From NCBI GenBank assembly GCA_023974075.1, contig CM043800.1:33354952-33418951 (forward strand): a stretch of DNA of 64,000 nucleotides. The letters run 5' to 3'. Within the stretch, counting starts at the first letter, position 1. Every line of letters starts with the position of its first letter. Origin of the DNA: Chaenocephalus aceratus (taxonomy: Eukaryota > Chordata > Actinopteri > Perciformes > Channichthyidae). The notes below the pieces were generated by a model. It was not told the origin of the DNA, made no database searches, and was given only the letters and a program-made list of their open reading frames with translations. Shown here in pieces: positions 31,272 to 42,033 of the stretch. Position numbers and translations under genes: made by a program.

Positions 31272-33280
31272 CGGTGCTTTTCTTTATATTAGTAGCCTGC
31301 TACGCCTGCGTTAGCTGACTTGCTAAACTTGCTATTCAAAGACACGGGTAATAATTATTAAATATAAAAAACAAAATGTTAAACTTTAAAAACACACTTT
31401 ATTGAACAGAAAAAAAGCATTGTGCATAAGCAAAGTCCAAGCACCAGTGATCTTCCTCTGAACACATTAGCATACATCTCATGCTAGCTAAAGGCATAAT
31501 GTGGGTTATTGCAATGTTTTTATATCCATTTGGGAGATATTGTTCATATATCAACTAAAACCTGACATATTTGTCCACCGGTATTATGTTAGGGTGAGTA
31601 AGGAAGACCACTTCTGACAAAGCTCGTCCGTTCACTTAGTCTGGAGTCAGTAATCCTTTACATTAACGAGTGAACACAACTGTGAGGAGTTAATTAAGTG
31701 TCCAAGCCCTTGGCGATTCGGGGCTAAAGTGTCAAACCCCCTTATTCCCTTCTGCAGTCAGGATTCTTAATACTCAATGTCATGCCAGACGACCAAGAGG
31801 AAGCCCTGCCAGAGGACCTCACCGGAGGGATAAGACACTTTCACTGAACTCCATGCCTCTCTGTCCGCAGACCAGTCATGACAAGTCCTGTCCCCTCGTG
31901 CTGCAACAATGAGACGAGCAAATTGGAAGTCACAGCACCAAGTTGAACATTTGACAGGCGCAAGAGGTCAGGACTCGGCTCAAGGCACTTGTTTACAGTA
32001 GGAGTGGAAACCAATTCAGCGTCTGGCCTGATGGGTAGATAGCTTCTTGATCTATTGTGCAGCAAGAACTGGACTGTTCAATCTGCCGAAGAAAAAGGTT
32101 TCTCGAAAAGAATGATGAAAGGATGAACTGTTCTTTTTCAGTGTTATATAACATATTATTTTTAAGGGTATTTTGTGTGTTAGGTGCACTTATAATGCAA
32201 CTGGCCCTGGTTTTTGTGCATGTTTTTTTTTTTTTTTAAAACTACAAAACAACCAATAACAGCCCCTGAAAAATAATGCATTTTATGCATATACAATTAT
32301 GCAATACAGGAAGTTTTGTTAATTGCCTGTTCATTTTCTTTCGTAATTGTGCCATCGTAATACAACATATTTTTCCTCATTATATATTTTTCTTTATCTA
32401 AGAACAACAGCCAGAACAGCTGCCTAGAAAAAAAGCTACAGCCAGTCATTCACATTAATATTCATAGCAATTCAACACCCATTAAGCATTAGAAGATGAT
32501 TTAAATGAAAATAGGTGCCCGTTTCCTGCAATAAATACTGTACTCTGGCATAATTTATAACATGACATGTACGGAATAGTGCTGAAACAATAGATCCATT
32601 AGTAAAGGAACACAAACTAAGACTAATTGTTCAAAATCCATTAAGTTAAATAAGTAATTTAAAGCTGATACCACCTCAAGAAGTGTGATGCTCAAAAATA
32701 CAATACTTCTAGCTTACAGTATTTGGTCTCTGTTAACTTTGATGTTTTACATGAATAGATATTTAAGGATTTGGTTCATTAATCACCATAAAAATAACAT
32801 CATTTATATTTCAGATAAAGTTTAGCAGCTGACTCATCATGAACACATTTTAGATCTCGTAGTCCAAAGGGAAATGAGATTGATGAGCAATATGTTAGAC
32901 AATTGAAAATACATTCAATTTAAGCTCATGATGCTTTTATAAAAATATATAAATATAATAAGGGAAATAAATACTGAGGAAAGAACATCAATGGATGTCA
33001 GCCAAAGTACCCATCTGGAGGCAGACTCGTTTTTCATTAAGATTAACTGTGTAGCGGGGGCGGCCTATCTTTCTGTGCCTCCAGCTGACACTTGTCCGCC
33101 TCCTACAGCAGTGGTGTGTGTGTGTTTGTGACTTTGTGTGTTTGTGTGTTCCAATGCTATCAAACAATGGCAGTGTTATCAGACATCGCCAAAGGCATAT
33201 GGATGAATCGGAGGGGAAACAGAGACCAAAATCAGCATGTTCCCAAGAGAAACATTTCTACTGTGAAGCCAAAATATTAG
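31272..33280. other. Non-coding, no gene seen
   Basis: AT-rich stretch with frequent stops. A (TG)n-like tract lies at 33,113-33,150. The frame at 31,841-32,065 (minus) has no recognisable similarity. Confidence 0.55.
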
Positions 33281-33596
33281 CAGTGTTTCCCACAGATCTG
33301 AAATATACTTGGGCGGGTGGTGGCAGCGGGCGGGGGGGGGAGAAAAAAAAAAGTTTTAACAACATGTTTATTTATTGACTTTTCATTCCTGTATAATCAT
33401 TTTGCGCAAAGATGGCATTGTTTGTCAGAGCACTTCATCCTTCTGGGATTTCATGAAGAACAGCTCCAACGCCTGTGTGTATGGGAACGCCTCTGGTGCT
33501 GGTTCATTAACTGCCAGTGCTTCCCACAGATCTGAAATATACTTGGGGGGGGGGGGGCGGCTGGGGCTAAGTGCCTTACTCAAGGGCACACTAGTG
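33281..33596 (+). mobile_element. Two copies of a hAT-like terminus in tandem
   Basis: CAGTG(T/C)TTCCCACAGATCTG followed by AAATATACTTGGG occurs at 33,281 and again at 33,515, each leading into a G-rich run. CAGTG-type ends are common in hAT elements. The segment between is about 230 bp. This may be a nested insertion of two relatives or a local duplication. Confidence 0.55.
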
Positions 33597-33659
33597 CAGT
33601 GGCGCCTCCAGACATGTATCATCGGGGTGGCCAAATGGGGCCACTGAAAATCTTGGGGT

Positions 33660-34600
33660 GGCCCACCAAAACCAAGAATGTAATTGTTGTAAAAGTATAG
33701 ACTAGATGAAAACAATGGCAAAGAGAATCACCTACTGATATACTTTGGTTTCTTATTTGACATTTTCTGATACTATTCATCTGAAGTGAATATAATACGG
33801 ATAGTTAACATTTTACTTCAAACAACATTTAAAAGAACCTTGTTTTGTGTTATGCATACATGTGTTAGGTGATTTATTGTTTTGTTTTTTATATATGCTA
33901 GTTGTTCTTTCCTTTTTAAAAAGACAAATACAGCTTAATTTAAATAAGTTCCTTTATTGTAAGGCACAACATTTCCAGCATTCTCAACACATACAATACA
34001 CAACAGCAACACATGTTCTTCAGTTATATTATGTCTCTAGGTTATAAATAGTTTTAGACTGAACAAAGCTGTTTGTGTCACACTGGGATCAAAGATGATT
34101 GACATTACTTTATTAAATCAAGTTTTAAAACATGACTATTTTATTTCAACAGGACCCAAAAACACAAGGGGTATAAAATGATAAATACATACTGTGATTG
34201 AACACAAAAACACCATCTATTATTGACATTTATAGCAAATTCAAAACATTATAAATGATACAAAACACCACCTTTTAGTATTAGACAGAAAATAGGTGAC
34301 GAGACATATTTCAATTTTTTTTAGATTAGGCCACTGTGGTGAGAGTAATACATATGGCTTGTATTCCATTTGTTTTGAAAATTTATATTTATACTTTATA
34401 AACAAACTGGTTACCCTTCAGAACATTATGAAAACAAACTTGACTAATGGTCGGCTCATAACCTCAGAACACAGAAGAGGAAAAACTGCATAGATTCTCG
34501 TTTCATTTTGAAGGAGCTGCAGACCTAAAGTGTGTAGAAGACTTAAATGATTAAAAAGGTCACAATCACATTAATAAAACTGTACTTGGGTTTTAGTTTC
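33660..34600. other. AT-rich non-coding interior
   Basis: No frame with similarity. Presumed degenerate 3' part of the hAT-like remnant. Confidence 0.45.
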
Positions 34601-34604
34601 ACTT

Positions 34605-34757
34605 TTACAACACAGAGTTCCACATGTACTTTCTAGCATGTATGGCCATCTCCTCACTAGCCCTATGCTGCTGCTCCCCTGCCAGCTCTGTCTCTCCTTT
34701 ACTCATCTTCTTCTTAAAATAAGAAGAGATGTCTGTTGACTTTCTCTTCATTTTCTG
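34605..34757 (-). pseudogene. hAT transposase first-exon remnant
   Basis: On the minus strand an acceptor-like TCAATTTGCAG precedes AAAATG, which begins MKRKSTDISSYFKKKMSKGE. An N-terminal K-R-K-x-T/S-D-I-x-S/x-F/Y-F start is usual for a large hAT group with zinc-finger (TTF/ZMYM-like) transposases. The frame stops after about 48 residues at 34,605-34,607. The remainder is missing. Confidence 0.5.
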
Positions 34758-34892
34758 CAAATTGACATTACACACAGCAGTGATTAATAGTAGCCTACGC
34801 ATTACACCAGCCCAGCATACCGACATCAGCTAACATTAGCAAGCTAAACTAACGCTAACTAGGATAGCCGCCAAAGTGTGTTTACAGACGAA

Positions 34893-35299
34893 TTATACCT
34901 GGAGTCCAGAGCCATATAATAGAAGAGTTACGACATCAAGTCCCTCTCTTACTCCATTTTGCCAACCCAAACTTCCAGGTACATGACGGGACACCTTGCT
35001 TGTTTTTGTTGTTTGCGCTCCTCTGGCTGGGTGCTGGCAGGTGGAGGGCAGTGATGTTGGCAGGTGGAGGGGCAGTGATGTTAGCTGGGTGCTGGCAGGT
35101 GGAAGAGCAATGTTTAGTCCAAATATTTCCATTGCAACGGCTAATGGAAATGATTGCAGCTGTGGATCTGTTTGGGGGTTGCTGGATGTGGTAGCTTGGC
35201 TGCTGTTGTTCCTTTTCACCTTTTTGGATTGGCTCTTGCTTCCAAAATGGCCATCTTTTAATTTGATTTTTTTTTCTGTCATTTCTGATTTGTTTGTCC
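34893..35299 (-). other. 3' flank of P-type transposase pseudogene
   Basis: Follows the transposase stop. A 136-residue frame here is Lys-, Ser- and Pro-rich and includes degenerate GTGCTGGCAGGTGGA tandem repeats at about 35,029-35,105. It may be 3' untranslated sequence or a shifted continuation of the coding region; I cannot tell. Confidence 0.4.
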
Positions 35300-37087
35300 T
35301 CAATTCTCAGCCTTAGCCGTATGAATTTTTACGAGTTTTTGTTGTACTCCACAGCATGACGGAAGCCTGCTGGAGAGGGCCTGAGCTTCTTTCTCCAAGA
35401 CACCCACTGCGTTGGGGAGCTGCATGAGGGAGGAACCAGTCTTGGTCCTAAATAGTTCCTCAATTTGGTGAATGAAGTCAAAGGCTTCTTGGGAGGGACG
35501 ACAAAGAGCACCTGCCTTGAAGTCTTTCAAGTCCACTAACAAGCTGTTGTCACCAGAAGGACTCTCATCATGGTGCTCTGTTGCAATTTTGCATTTTTCA
35601 CAGATGCTGGCAAACTTGATGATTTCTTGGACGATGTAGCCTGCAAGATGGAAGAGAATACATTTCTCAGTTTTTGTGAGGTCAGGTGCTGTTGCTCTGT
35701 TCACCGCCATCAGCTGTTCCACTCTGACTGATGGAGTGATTTTTGGCTCCCCTGTGTCCAGGAAGTCTGCCAAAAAGCTACTGTGGTCTTCCTGGTAGCT
35801 TCCAGAGCTGATGGTGGTGAGAAACTGCCCCACAGATATAATTCTCAGTGCATGATGGAATTCCACTGGAGTTAGGACAGGATTTTTAGACCTCACACAG
35901 CTGAATGTATTTTCAAGGCAGTCTTGTGTGAACCTTGATGTGAACACAAACCTGTGTCCTTGTGTAAGCATCTCCTCTTGTATGGCCAAAATTGATGTTG
36001 TTGCCATTATCACCCCTGTTTGAACAAGCTTCCAACCTCCCTTTTGACCTATCTTTATCCCACGAAACAGATGGACGATGTTCTGGAGGAAGGTGATGGC
36101 CTTTTGGTACTCCTCCATCTTGAGCCTGCTCAGGGCTGTAATTGGATGGCGAGATGACATCAGATCAAACCAACGATCAACCTGCTCCAGGAACCATGCT
36201 GTCGTCAGGTATGACAGAGGGCGGTTTTCTTGCTGCACCATGTATTTCAGCCCAGCACTTGTAGCTTTACTGAACACATTTAGAGCAAGACCAACCTTCA
36301 TCTTATCAAAGTGACTTTGCTCGATGGCTGCAGCTGAAAGATGGGGAGCTATTTTTAAGGCCATCCCTTCCTGAAAGGTCCTTAATGGGGACCACAGAAA
36401 CCTCGTTAGAGGGGAGGTTCTCTCTGTTAACAACATCCTCAGGAATTATGAAGACCTGCCCACGGACAAGGGCACTTTTAAAAAATGTTATCAGATGTGG
36501 GACATCGGGCATGAAATAGAGCTGCCTGTCTGGTGTTGCTGGATGTGGCACCGATGTTTTATTTTGGTCCACCCCAAAGGATTTCCACATGGCTCGGTTA
36601 GGGCTACCCATGTCGGTGGTGACATCAAGCACATGTAGCCCTATGGATGCGGCCCTCTGTATTATATCAATAATGATTGGCCTGTACTCTGCTCCATTGG
36701 TAGAATTGCCAGTGTAATGATATGCCACTACTTGCTTCCACCGTGTTGTGTTTCCAGCCAACATAAACACACAAGCATGTGTTGCCACCCCTGTGTGACC
36801 TGGTAAAGTCACATCACCGTACAGTTTGCCTGTAATCATGTCTAACTCCACACTTGGTGTGATTGCCATTTCATCCAAGGTCAACACACACTCCCTTTCA
36901 AGGTCTGTCAATCAATCTGCCTTCAATTTTAGGAAATCAAAGACCTCTGTCAACACACCAGGCTCAAACTTAACACATTGCATCCTTCTTTGCAGTGTCC
37001 TTATTCCTGGAAGGGGAATCTTCAATTCCTGCAGAGTTTTGTAACCCGTTGGTCCGCTCGCAAAGCACATTTTTAAAGCCTTCTTAA
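35300..37087 (-). pseudogene. P-type transposase exon 3, catalytic part
   Basis: Continues the protein after the hAT insertion: KKALKMCFASGPTGY, LKIPLPGIRTLQRRM, then TGA at 36,912. The 201-codon frame that follows holds LTLDEMAI, GDVTLPG, TDMGSPNRAMWKSFG and MPDVPHLI. A one-base change near 36,370 moves the reading into a 379-codon frame with LKIAPHLSAAAIEQSHFDKM, KVGLALNVFSKAT, FRGIKIGQKGGWKL and QDCLENTFSCVRSKNP. It stops at 35,300-35,302. Order and spacing match THAP9/P transposases. Confidence 0.85.
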
Positions 37088-37232
37088 TAGGGATGCACCA
37101 TAATTATCAGCCAGATAATTATCGGTCCGATATCAGGAATTATGACGTCATCCCGATAAACCCGATACCAGTATTAATAGCCCCGATAATATACAATGTA
37201 TTTTTTGGGTAAAAAAAAGAAAAAATACTGCG

Positions 37233-37430
37233 GTGTGGGTGGATTGGGATGAGGGGCGCTTGTTTTTCACTCGGCTCCTCCCGTTTTGCCAGTACTGTGG
37301 TATTAGTGGTTTAGGAAGAGGGGAGTTCTTCACAAATCCAGCGCTCCCTAATACTTCAAACCTGATCAGTCACCTGAAACATCGCCATCGCTACGATGGT
37401 GTGTTAAAAGTGTACGAAGACAATAATACA
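37233..37430 (+). pseudogene. hAT transposase BED zinc-finger remnant
   Basis: Reads FCQYCG (about 37,293-37,310) and, 21 residues later, NTSNLISHLKHRHRYD (H-x4-H-type end near 37,371-37,388), both halves of a BED finger: C-x2-C ... H-x-H/C. The frame then runs into a microsatellite. No other transposase domain is in this element. Confidence 0.65.
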
Positions 37431-37437
37431 ATACAAA

Positions 37438-37570
37438 GTGTGTGTGTGTGTGTGTGTATGTGTGTGCGTGCGTGCGCGTGTGCGTGCGTGCGCGTGTGTG
37501 TGTGTGTGCGTGCGCGTGTGTGTGTGCGTGCGCGTGTGTGTGTGTGTGTGTGTGTGTGCGTACGTACGCG
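37438..37570 (+). repeat. TG/CG compound microsatellite
   Basis: Alternating TG with interspersed GCGTGCGTGCGCG. It gives spurious Cys/Val-rich and His/Thr-rich frames on both strands. Confidence 0.95.
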
Positions 37571-38133
37571 CGTTGGAGCTATGTGCAACTCAAGGCATAT
37601 GCTCGAACCGGAGCTGCCTGGAAGCTGCAATCATGTTCATGTATCCGTGCTGAGTGTGCTGACTTTCCGTACAATGTCTGGCTTCCTGCATGAAGTCAAG
37701 TGCTCGGCGCAGTTGTGGCGAAATGTCGCTCCTCTGTTTTCATTTAAACAGCTCCTTATATCCGTTAGCGCAGCTAGCTAGCACCAGATGCTAACAACAA
37801 CAATGCACGTAAGGTCTCTCTCGCTCGCTCGGGCCACACATACACACACCCTCCCGGTCCTCCCGATGGCCAGTCGGTGCCTGCCGGTGAGCGTGGAAGT
37901 GTGGTCTGCCACAAGCGGGCGGCAGGAGCGGGGCTGTCAGCAGCGGGGCTGTCAGCAGCATCAGCTTGTAGATGGTATTTTAAACTCGATGCGCTCTGAA
38001 ACTACGGGGCGGCCAAGGAAAAAAAATACACATGTGTTAAAATAATTAGTGGCGTAATTTTTTTTTGTTATCGGTCTTGAGAAGCAGTTACTTATCGGTA
38101 TCGGTTTCAAAAAAACAATATCGTGCATCCCTA

Positions 38134-38540
38134 CTTCTTAATTGTCTCATTGCTCCATTTCATCCCCTTTGTGGTGAGTCTGCCTAATGCCTTCAGTTGG
38201 TCTTTTGAAAACGTTTTCTTATATTTCTTGTCCCTAATTTTCATTGTTTTCTTGAGCTGCATTTCCTTCCTGATTTTTCTTAGTGCAGCCTTTGCTTTTT
38301 TGGTGATTCCTTCTTGGCTCTTTAGTTTTCTCTTTAATTGTTGTAATAGATCTGTTTGACTGGCTGCTGGTTCCCTCGTATGCTGACTGGCTGCTGGTTC
38401 CCTCTTATGCTGACTGGCTGCTGGTTGAGTGGGTGGTGTCTGCCCTCCCTGTCTCTCCTCACTAGCCATGTCCTCTCTTTCTTCACCCTCACTTTCCTTT
38501 CTCTCAGTCTCCTCATCCCTTCTTCCCTCAATCTTTGAGA
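38134..38540 (-). pseudogene. P-type transposase exon 3, first part
   Basis: After acceptor CTTACATTAG the frame continues in phase: SKIEGRRDEETERKE, acidic and Lys-rich, with a 27-bp repeat encoding PAASQHKRE / PAASQHTRE, then a helical DLLQQLKRKLKSQEG segment (leucine-rich coiled coil, the dimerisation region in P transposases), LKALGRLTTKGMKWSNETIK. It breaks at the hAT insertion. Confidence 0.8.
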
Positions 38541-38646
38541 CTAATGTAAGTAGAAGACATGGCACTGTACATTTTCGAACATTTTAAATATTATACCACT
38601 TAAAAATAACAAATATTACTTTTTTACTAAGAGTTCATACTTATAC

Positions 38647-38842
38647 CTGTGTCACCTTTCACACTATAGCTGTGATCATGAGCTATGGGCTTTGTATATA
38701 CAGGTCCCGGGGTGAATCGTGGTGCAGGGGCCCTTCTCTTTTTGACCACAGGGCGATGCACGAAGATGGTGGCTATAGCCTCTGCTCTCAGCCTAGTCTT
38801 GCCCTTTTTTGTCTTGACAAACTGGTCTGCATCAAAATGTGC
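38647..38842 (-). pseudogene. P-type transposase exon 2: THAP finger, second half
   Basis: Bounded by acceptor CTCCGCAG and donor GTATAAGT. Reads AHFDADQFVKTKKGKTRL, then IATIFVHRPVVKKRRAPAPR, matching the THAP H-F...F...R-L...A-x-x-T-I-F segment with its zinc-binding His. It ends with one extra base, which joins in phase with exon 3. Confidence 0.8.
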
Positions 38843-39400
38843 CTGCGGAGTGACTTGAGGTTACTTCACACACAGAACAACTCAGTTTTGTCTGCCCACA
38901 TACATATTCCATAGTGGTTGAATACACAGTATTAGGAAACACTTTATACTTACTGGACATGTTATACTCATTACATACTGTATATAAAATATGACCAAGA
39001 ATGTGAGACAACTTTATAGAAATTCATATCACATCTGTTACTGATGCCATTTGTCATACTTTGTTAAACTCACAAATAATAAAGTTCCATAACTTCAGTT
39101 GGGAACAAAGACCACACCTTATCTCCCCAAGGCATTTCCCATCCAATAGGTGTGCTATATAGGTGTGTATAACCCTTTCTCCTGTCTGTTACTCCCTCTT
39201 TCAGCACAAGAACCACAGGGGGATCCAATGGAGCCTGAATACCTGCACTGAGACCCTCACTCTGCACCCCGAGTCTCAACTCTGTGTTTTTCAAGCCTTC
39301 CCTGTTTTTTTGTATTAAACAAAACATTAAGCTTTCCCAATGGTGTGGTTTTCGTGTTGTGAAAAAGTGCAAATGCAGTGTTTGTATATAATTACCTTAC

Positions 39401-39546
39401 ATATTTTTTTTGCTGTTGGTCGTGAAATTGCTCCTGCTGACTTGAGCCAGCCATTCTTTCCTCCGCTATGTGTCAGTGGGGAAGCCGTACATTCGTACTC
39501 CTTTCTCGGAGCGATTTGAGCATCCCCAGGCAGCACAGCAAACCAT
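39401..39546 (-). pseudogene. P-type transposase exon 1: THAP finger, first half
   Basis: Starts at the ATG complement at 39,544-39,546 (reading MVCCAAWGCSNRSEKG). C4-x4-C9 forms the first half of the C2CH zinc site. YGFPTDT then an in-frame TAG (codon 27), then RRKEWLAQVSRSNFTTN, matches the THAP F-P...R-R-x-x-W-L pattern. The donor GTAAGG follows at 39,395-39,400. The distal Cys normally near the end of this exon is not seen, and an A-run there may hide an indel. Confidence 0.8.
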
Positions 39547-40390
39547 GGTGGCGACTAGGAGGCAGCACAGCAAACCAGAACAACACGGAGGAAAAGGCAC
39601 AGACAAACTGCATGATATGCTATTCAATGTTTATTGAATTCCATGTATTTGCAATGGATGTTCCTAAAACAACACATTTAACATCATCCATCATGCTGCT
39701 GCTGCTAGTCCTTTGATAGTCACCTGTCGTTCTCCTGTCCTTTCTGAAAGCCATAAAGATGACATAAGTCATTTAGATAACTTGTGTCCTCAATTACCAT
39801 GGGATTACTGAAACTACCATGAATTTAAGAAAATGGTAGACATTATTAGTCCTGAGAGTGGAGGTCTGCACCGGAACTGTCCTGAGAGTGGAGGTCTGCA
39901 GGCAGACCCCTCTCGAGCCCCGAGCCTGTTTTCCAGGTCTTCCAGCGTTTTTCTCGTTTTAATGTCATTGAACACACATTTTGATCAGAATAACAGCTAA
40001 AGGTAAGCATATCTCCGTTTTTGCTACCTAAAGCTAACACACTAAAGCCGAACGTGTTGTGGGGCTTAACAGGCAACGAACGTATACGACTTATCTTCTA
40101 GAAGTCTGGTGGATTTTTGTCAAGTCAATAGAAAGAAATTGCTGCAACCTGGCACTGCTGCTGTCTGTGCGAGTATCAGAGTGGTGCGCGCGAGTATCAG
40201 AGTGGTGCGCACTAGTGTCAGAGTGGTGCGCCGAGTATCAGAGTGTTACCATGGTAGGAGAGGGAGGGGCTGCAGTATGAGCGTTGGAAGCTTAAATCAA
40301 GCGACTCGCTGGCTGTGTATTTGTTGTTAAATATCAGATTTAACTACTACGCATACGTGACGAGGCGGTGTGTGTGGTGGGGGGGCCAAC
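39547..40390. other. Upstream region of P-type transposase, tandem repeats
   Basis: No frame with similarity. CCTGAGAGTGGAGGTCTGCA occurs twice (39,852-39,871 and 39,882-39,901 approximately). At about 40,165-40,245 a 21-bp unit around GAGTATCAGAGTGGTGCGC is repeated four times with changes. The P-element terminus should lie in or near this block. Confidence 0.5.
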
Positions 40391-40413
40391 AAAATATATC
40401 AGGGTGGCCATGG

Positions 40414-40852
40414 CAATTTATAAGGCATTTCATCAGAAATCGTACAGGGCTTTAAGATGCCACAAATAATGATTGTATATTTAAAAACAATTATATCATA
40501 ATTCAGGTGTGAAACGTTGCTTTGAAATACGTAAAAAATATAACATAATTTCAGACTTCCAAAACTTTACATGGAGGTTTTCTGGTGCAAAACAAAACTG
40601 ATGAAACTGGCCGAAGACATTGAGCAACTGCACAAACTAAATAATAAATAACAGGAAGACAGTCTGGATGCAGTGAAGGCAGTTTTCTGTTGGAGTCTCA
40701 GGACTGGGGAGGGGTACCAACACCCAGCAGTAGTTTAAAACCTTAGATGAGCTTGGATGTTACCGGTTCTCTTATCTGTAATTTCAAACGTTTTGGTGTC
40801 ATGTATTATCACACTGTAGCATCTTCTCTGATTTCTGTGTCAAGGCTGAGCT

Positions 40853-40925
<73 letters not shown>

Positions 40926-41663
40926 GCGCGCACAGAGAGCTAACAGCAGAGCAGAGTATGAACTAGGTGAAGGCAAGATAACTCAAGCTTTATAGAGATG
41001 ATGGCAACTATTCTAGTTTGTGCAAAAAAAAACGGTAAAAGCAAGTCAAAAGTGAATATCTAAATCAATACATTTGTGAACAAAGCATAAACTTGTAATT
41101 ATGTAAAGTAATACAAAAAACGGTTTAGCTTTCCTAAAATGAAGGTCAGTTATTGGATATTTATTTAGAACGAGTCCCATATCAACATAGGACATGCATT
41201 CCCACTATGTACAGTCCAAGAGAGCTTGTTTTCTACAATCTTTGTTCTATCTTTAAAGGGAGTTTCAACAGATGAAGTTCAACACATTATTAAAAGGAGT
41301 GTTTTCCTCCCAACCCTTCCTCCAAAGTGATTATGGTTCTGAGAGCTGCTTGCCAGAGCCTGTCTAAGCAAGAAAGAGCCCTCGCTCCAACCCTTCACAT
41401 CCTCTATTGAGACCATATCCCAGTGATTTAAAAACTACCTAATGAAAAAAAACCCTCAAACAACACTTCCCTATTTTTGAGATCTGATTTATTATGAACC
41501 TTGATGAAACCACAGTTTTGACAGGAGTATCATTAGAAAGATCATTGAAACTGCCTGGAATGTAATCATTCATTGGACATGTTCAAACTGTCTGGTTTTA
41601 CAATCATTGTGCAAAAAGAAATACAACTGTAAAACTGCAAAATTGGAAATCTGAATGGAGTCT
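40414..41663. other. Non-coding with CA microsatellite, no gene seen
   Basis: Single-copy apart from the (CA)n tract. No coding signal. Confidence 0.55.
40856..40932 (+). repeat. (CA)n microsatellite with CG end
   Basis: Uninterrupted CA from 40,856, ending in CGCGCGCG. Confidence 0.97.
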
Positions 41664-42033
41664 TAGGTCACCTATTATGAAAAATCCACTTTTCATGTAT
41701 TTTCTACATCAGCATGTGTCCCCTCTTTTCATGTCTTTTCTACATCGGCATGTGTCTCTTCTGTGTTAAGAGATTCTGAAACCCTACAGGAAAAAAGATT
41801 GGCTCACTTTTTGTCCTGATCCATTTATATAAAAACCTGTCTGAAAATGAACTGATCAAATTTTGGCCACTTTATGATGTCATGATTTTTTGGCTTGTGT
41901 AACCACTAGCCAATCAGCAACCAAGGTAACCCCCCCCCCCAACTTATCACCTGAATCTCCTCTTCAGAGACATGTTTTGTTATATCTGAGACCTAGAATA
42001 TATTGATGAAAACAGTATATTAGGGGACCTTTA
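41664..42033 (+). mobile_element. TTAA MITE, internally deleted copy
   Basis: Starts TAGGTCACCTATTATG and ends TTAGGGGACCTTTAAA. An internal duplication of CATGT(A/C)TTTTCTACATC(A/G)GC is seen near 41,695-41,750, and the segment between CTCCTC and TCTGAGACC is shorter than in the other copies. Same family as 1-41, 13,335-13,711 and 30,786-31,267. Confidence 0.75.

Larger units (their letters stand above)
37088..38133. mobile_element. hAT non-autonomous element with 8-bp target duplication
   Basis: Begins TAGGGATGCACC and ends TCGTGCATCCCTA. CTTCTTAA is present on both sides (37,080-37,087 and 38,134-38,141), an exact 8-bp duplication as made by hAT transposases. The interior has a BED-finger remnant, a TG/CG microsatellite and a block shared with 11,579-11,910. 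It interrupts exon 3 of the P-type transposase, and the protein reading resumes on the other side. Confidence 0.92.
35300..39546 (-). pseudogene. P-type (THAP9-like) transposase pseudogene, three exons
   Basis: A minus-strand gene with exons at 39,401-39,546, 38,647-38,842 and 38,540 down to 35,300, the last split by a hAT insertion (37,088-38,133). It encodes an N-terminal THAP zinc finger, a Lys-rich and coiled-coil-like linker, and the DDE-type nuclease of P-element transposases. Key parts: LTLDEMAI (first catalytic Asp), TTDMGSPNRAMW (second), PDVPHLI, and RFTQDCLENTFSCVR. Damage: TAG at 39,466-39,468, TGA at 36,912-36,914, a frameshift near 36,370 and the insertion. Living relatives cut and paste P elements and human THAP9 retains activity. 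Element ends and target duplication were not found. Confidence 0.85.
33597..40413 (-). mobile_element. hAT-like remnant hosting the P-type transposase gene
   Basis: The left end CAGTGGCGCCTCCAGACATG with GGGGTGGCCAAATGGGGCC, and the right-end-like block ATCAGGGTGGCCATGGC (40,392-40,413), are the two ends of a fish hAT group whose termini read CAGTGGCG. The terminal bases on the right are missing. A short exon in minus orientation at 34,605-34,757 also fits this hAT. The P-type gene lies between. Pairing of the two ends is inference. Confidence 0.45.

Noticed and set aside
34893..35303. Separate host gene of 136 residues
   Set aside because: It directly follows the P-type transposase stop, is of biased composition with tandem repeats, and has no own start context. 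It is more likely 3' flank of the element.
37391..37781. Long frames rich in Cys/Val or His/Thr on both strands
   Set aside because: They are translations of a TG/CG microsatellite within a hAT element.
35300..39546. Domesticated THAP9 host gene
   Set aside because: Two in-frame stops, a frameshift and an insertion within the coding exon argue against current function, and it lies inside transposon-rich DNA. Not fully excluded without comparison to other species.
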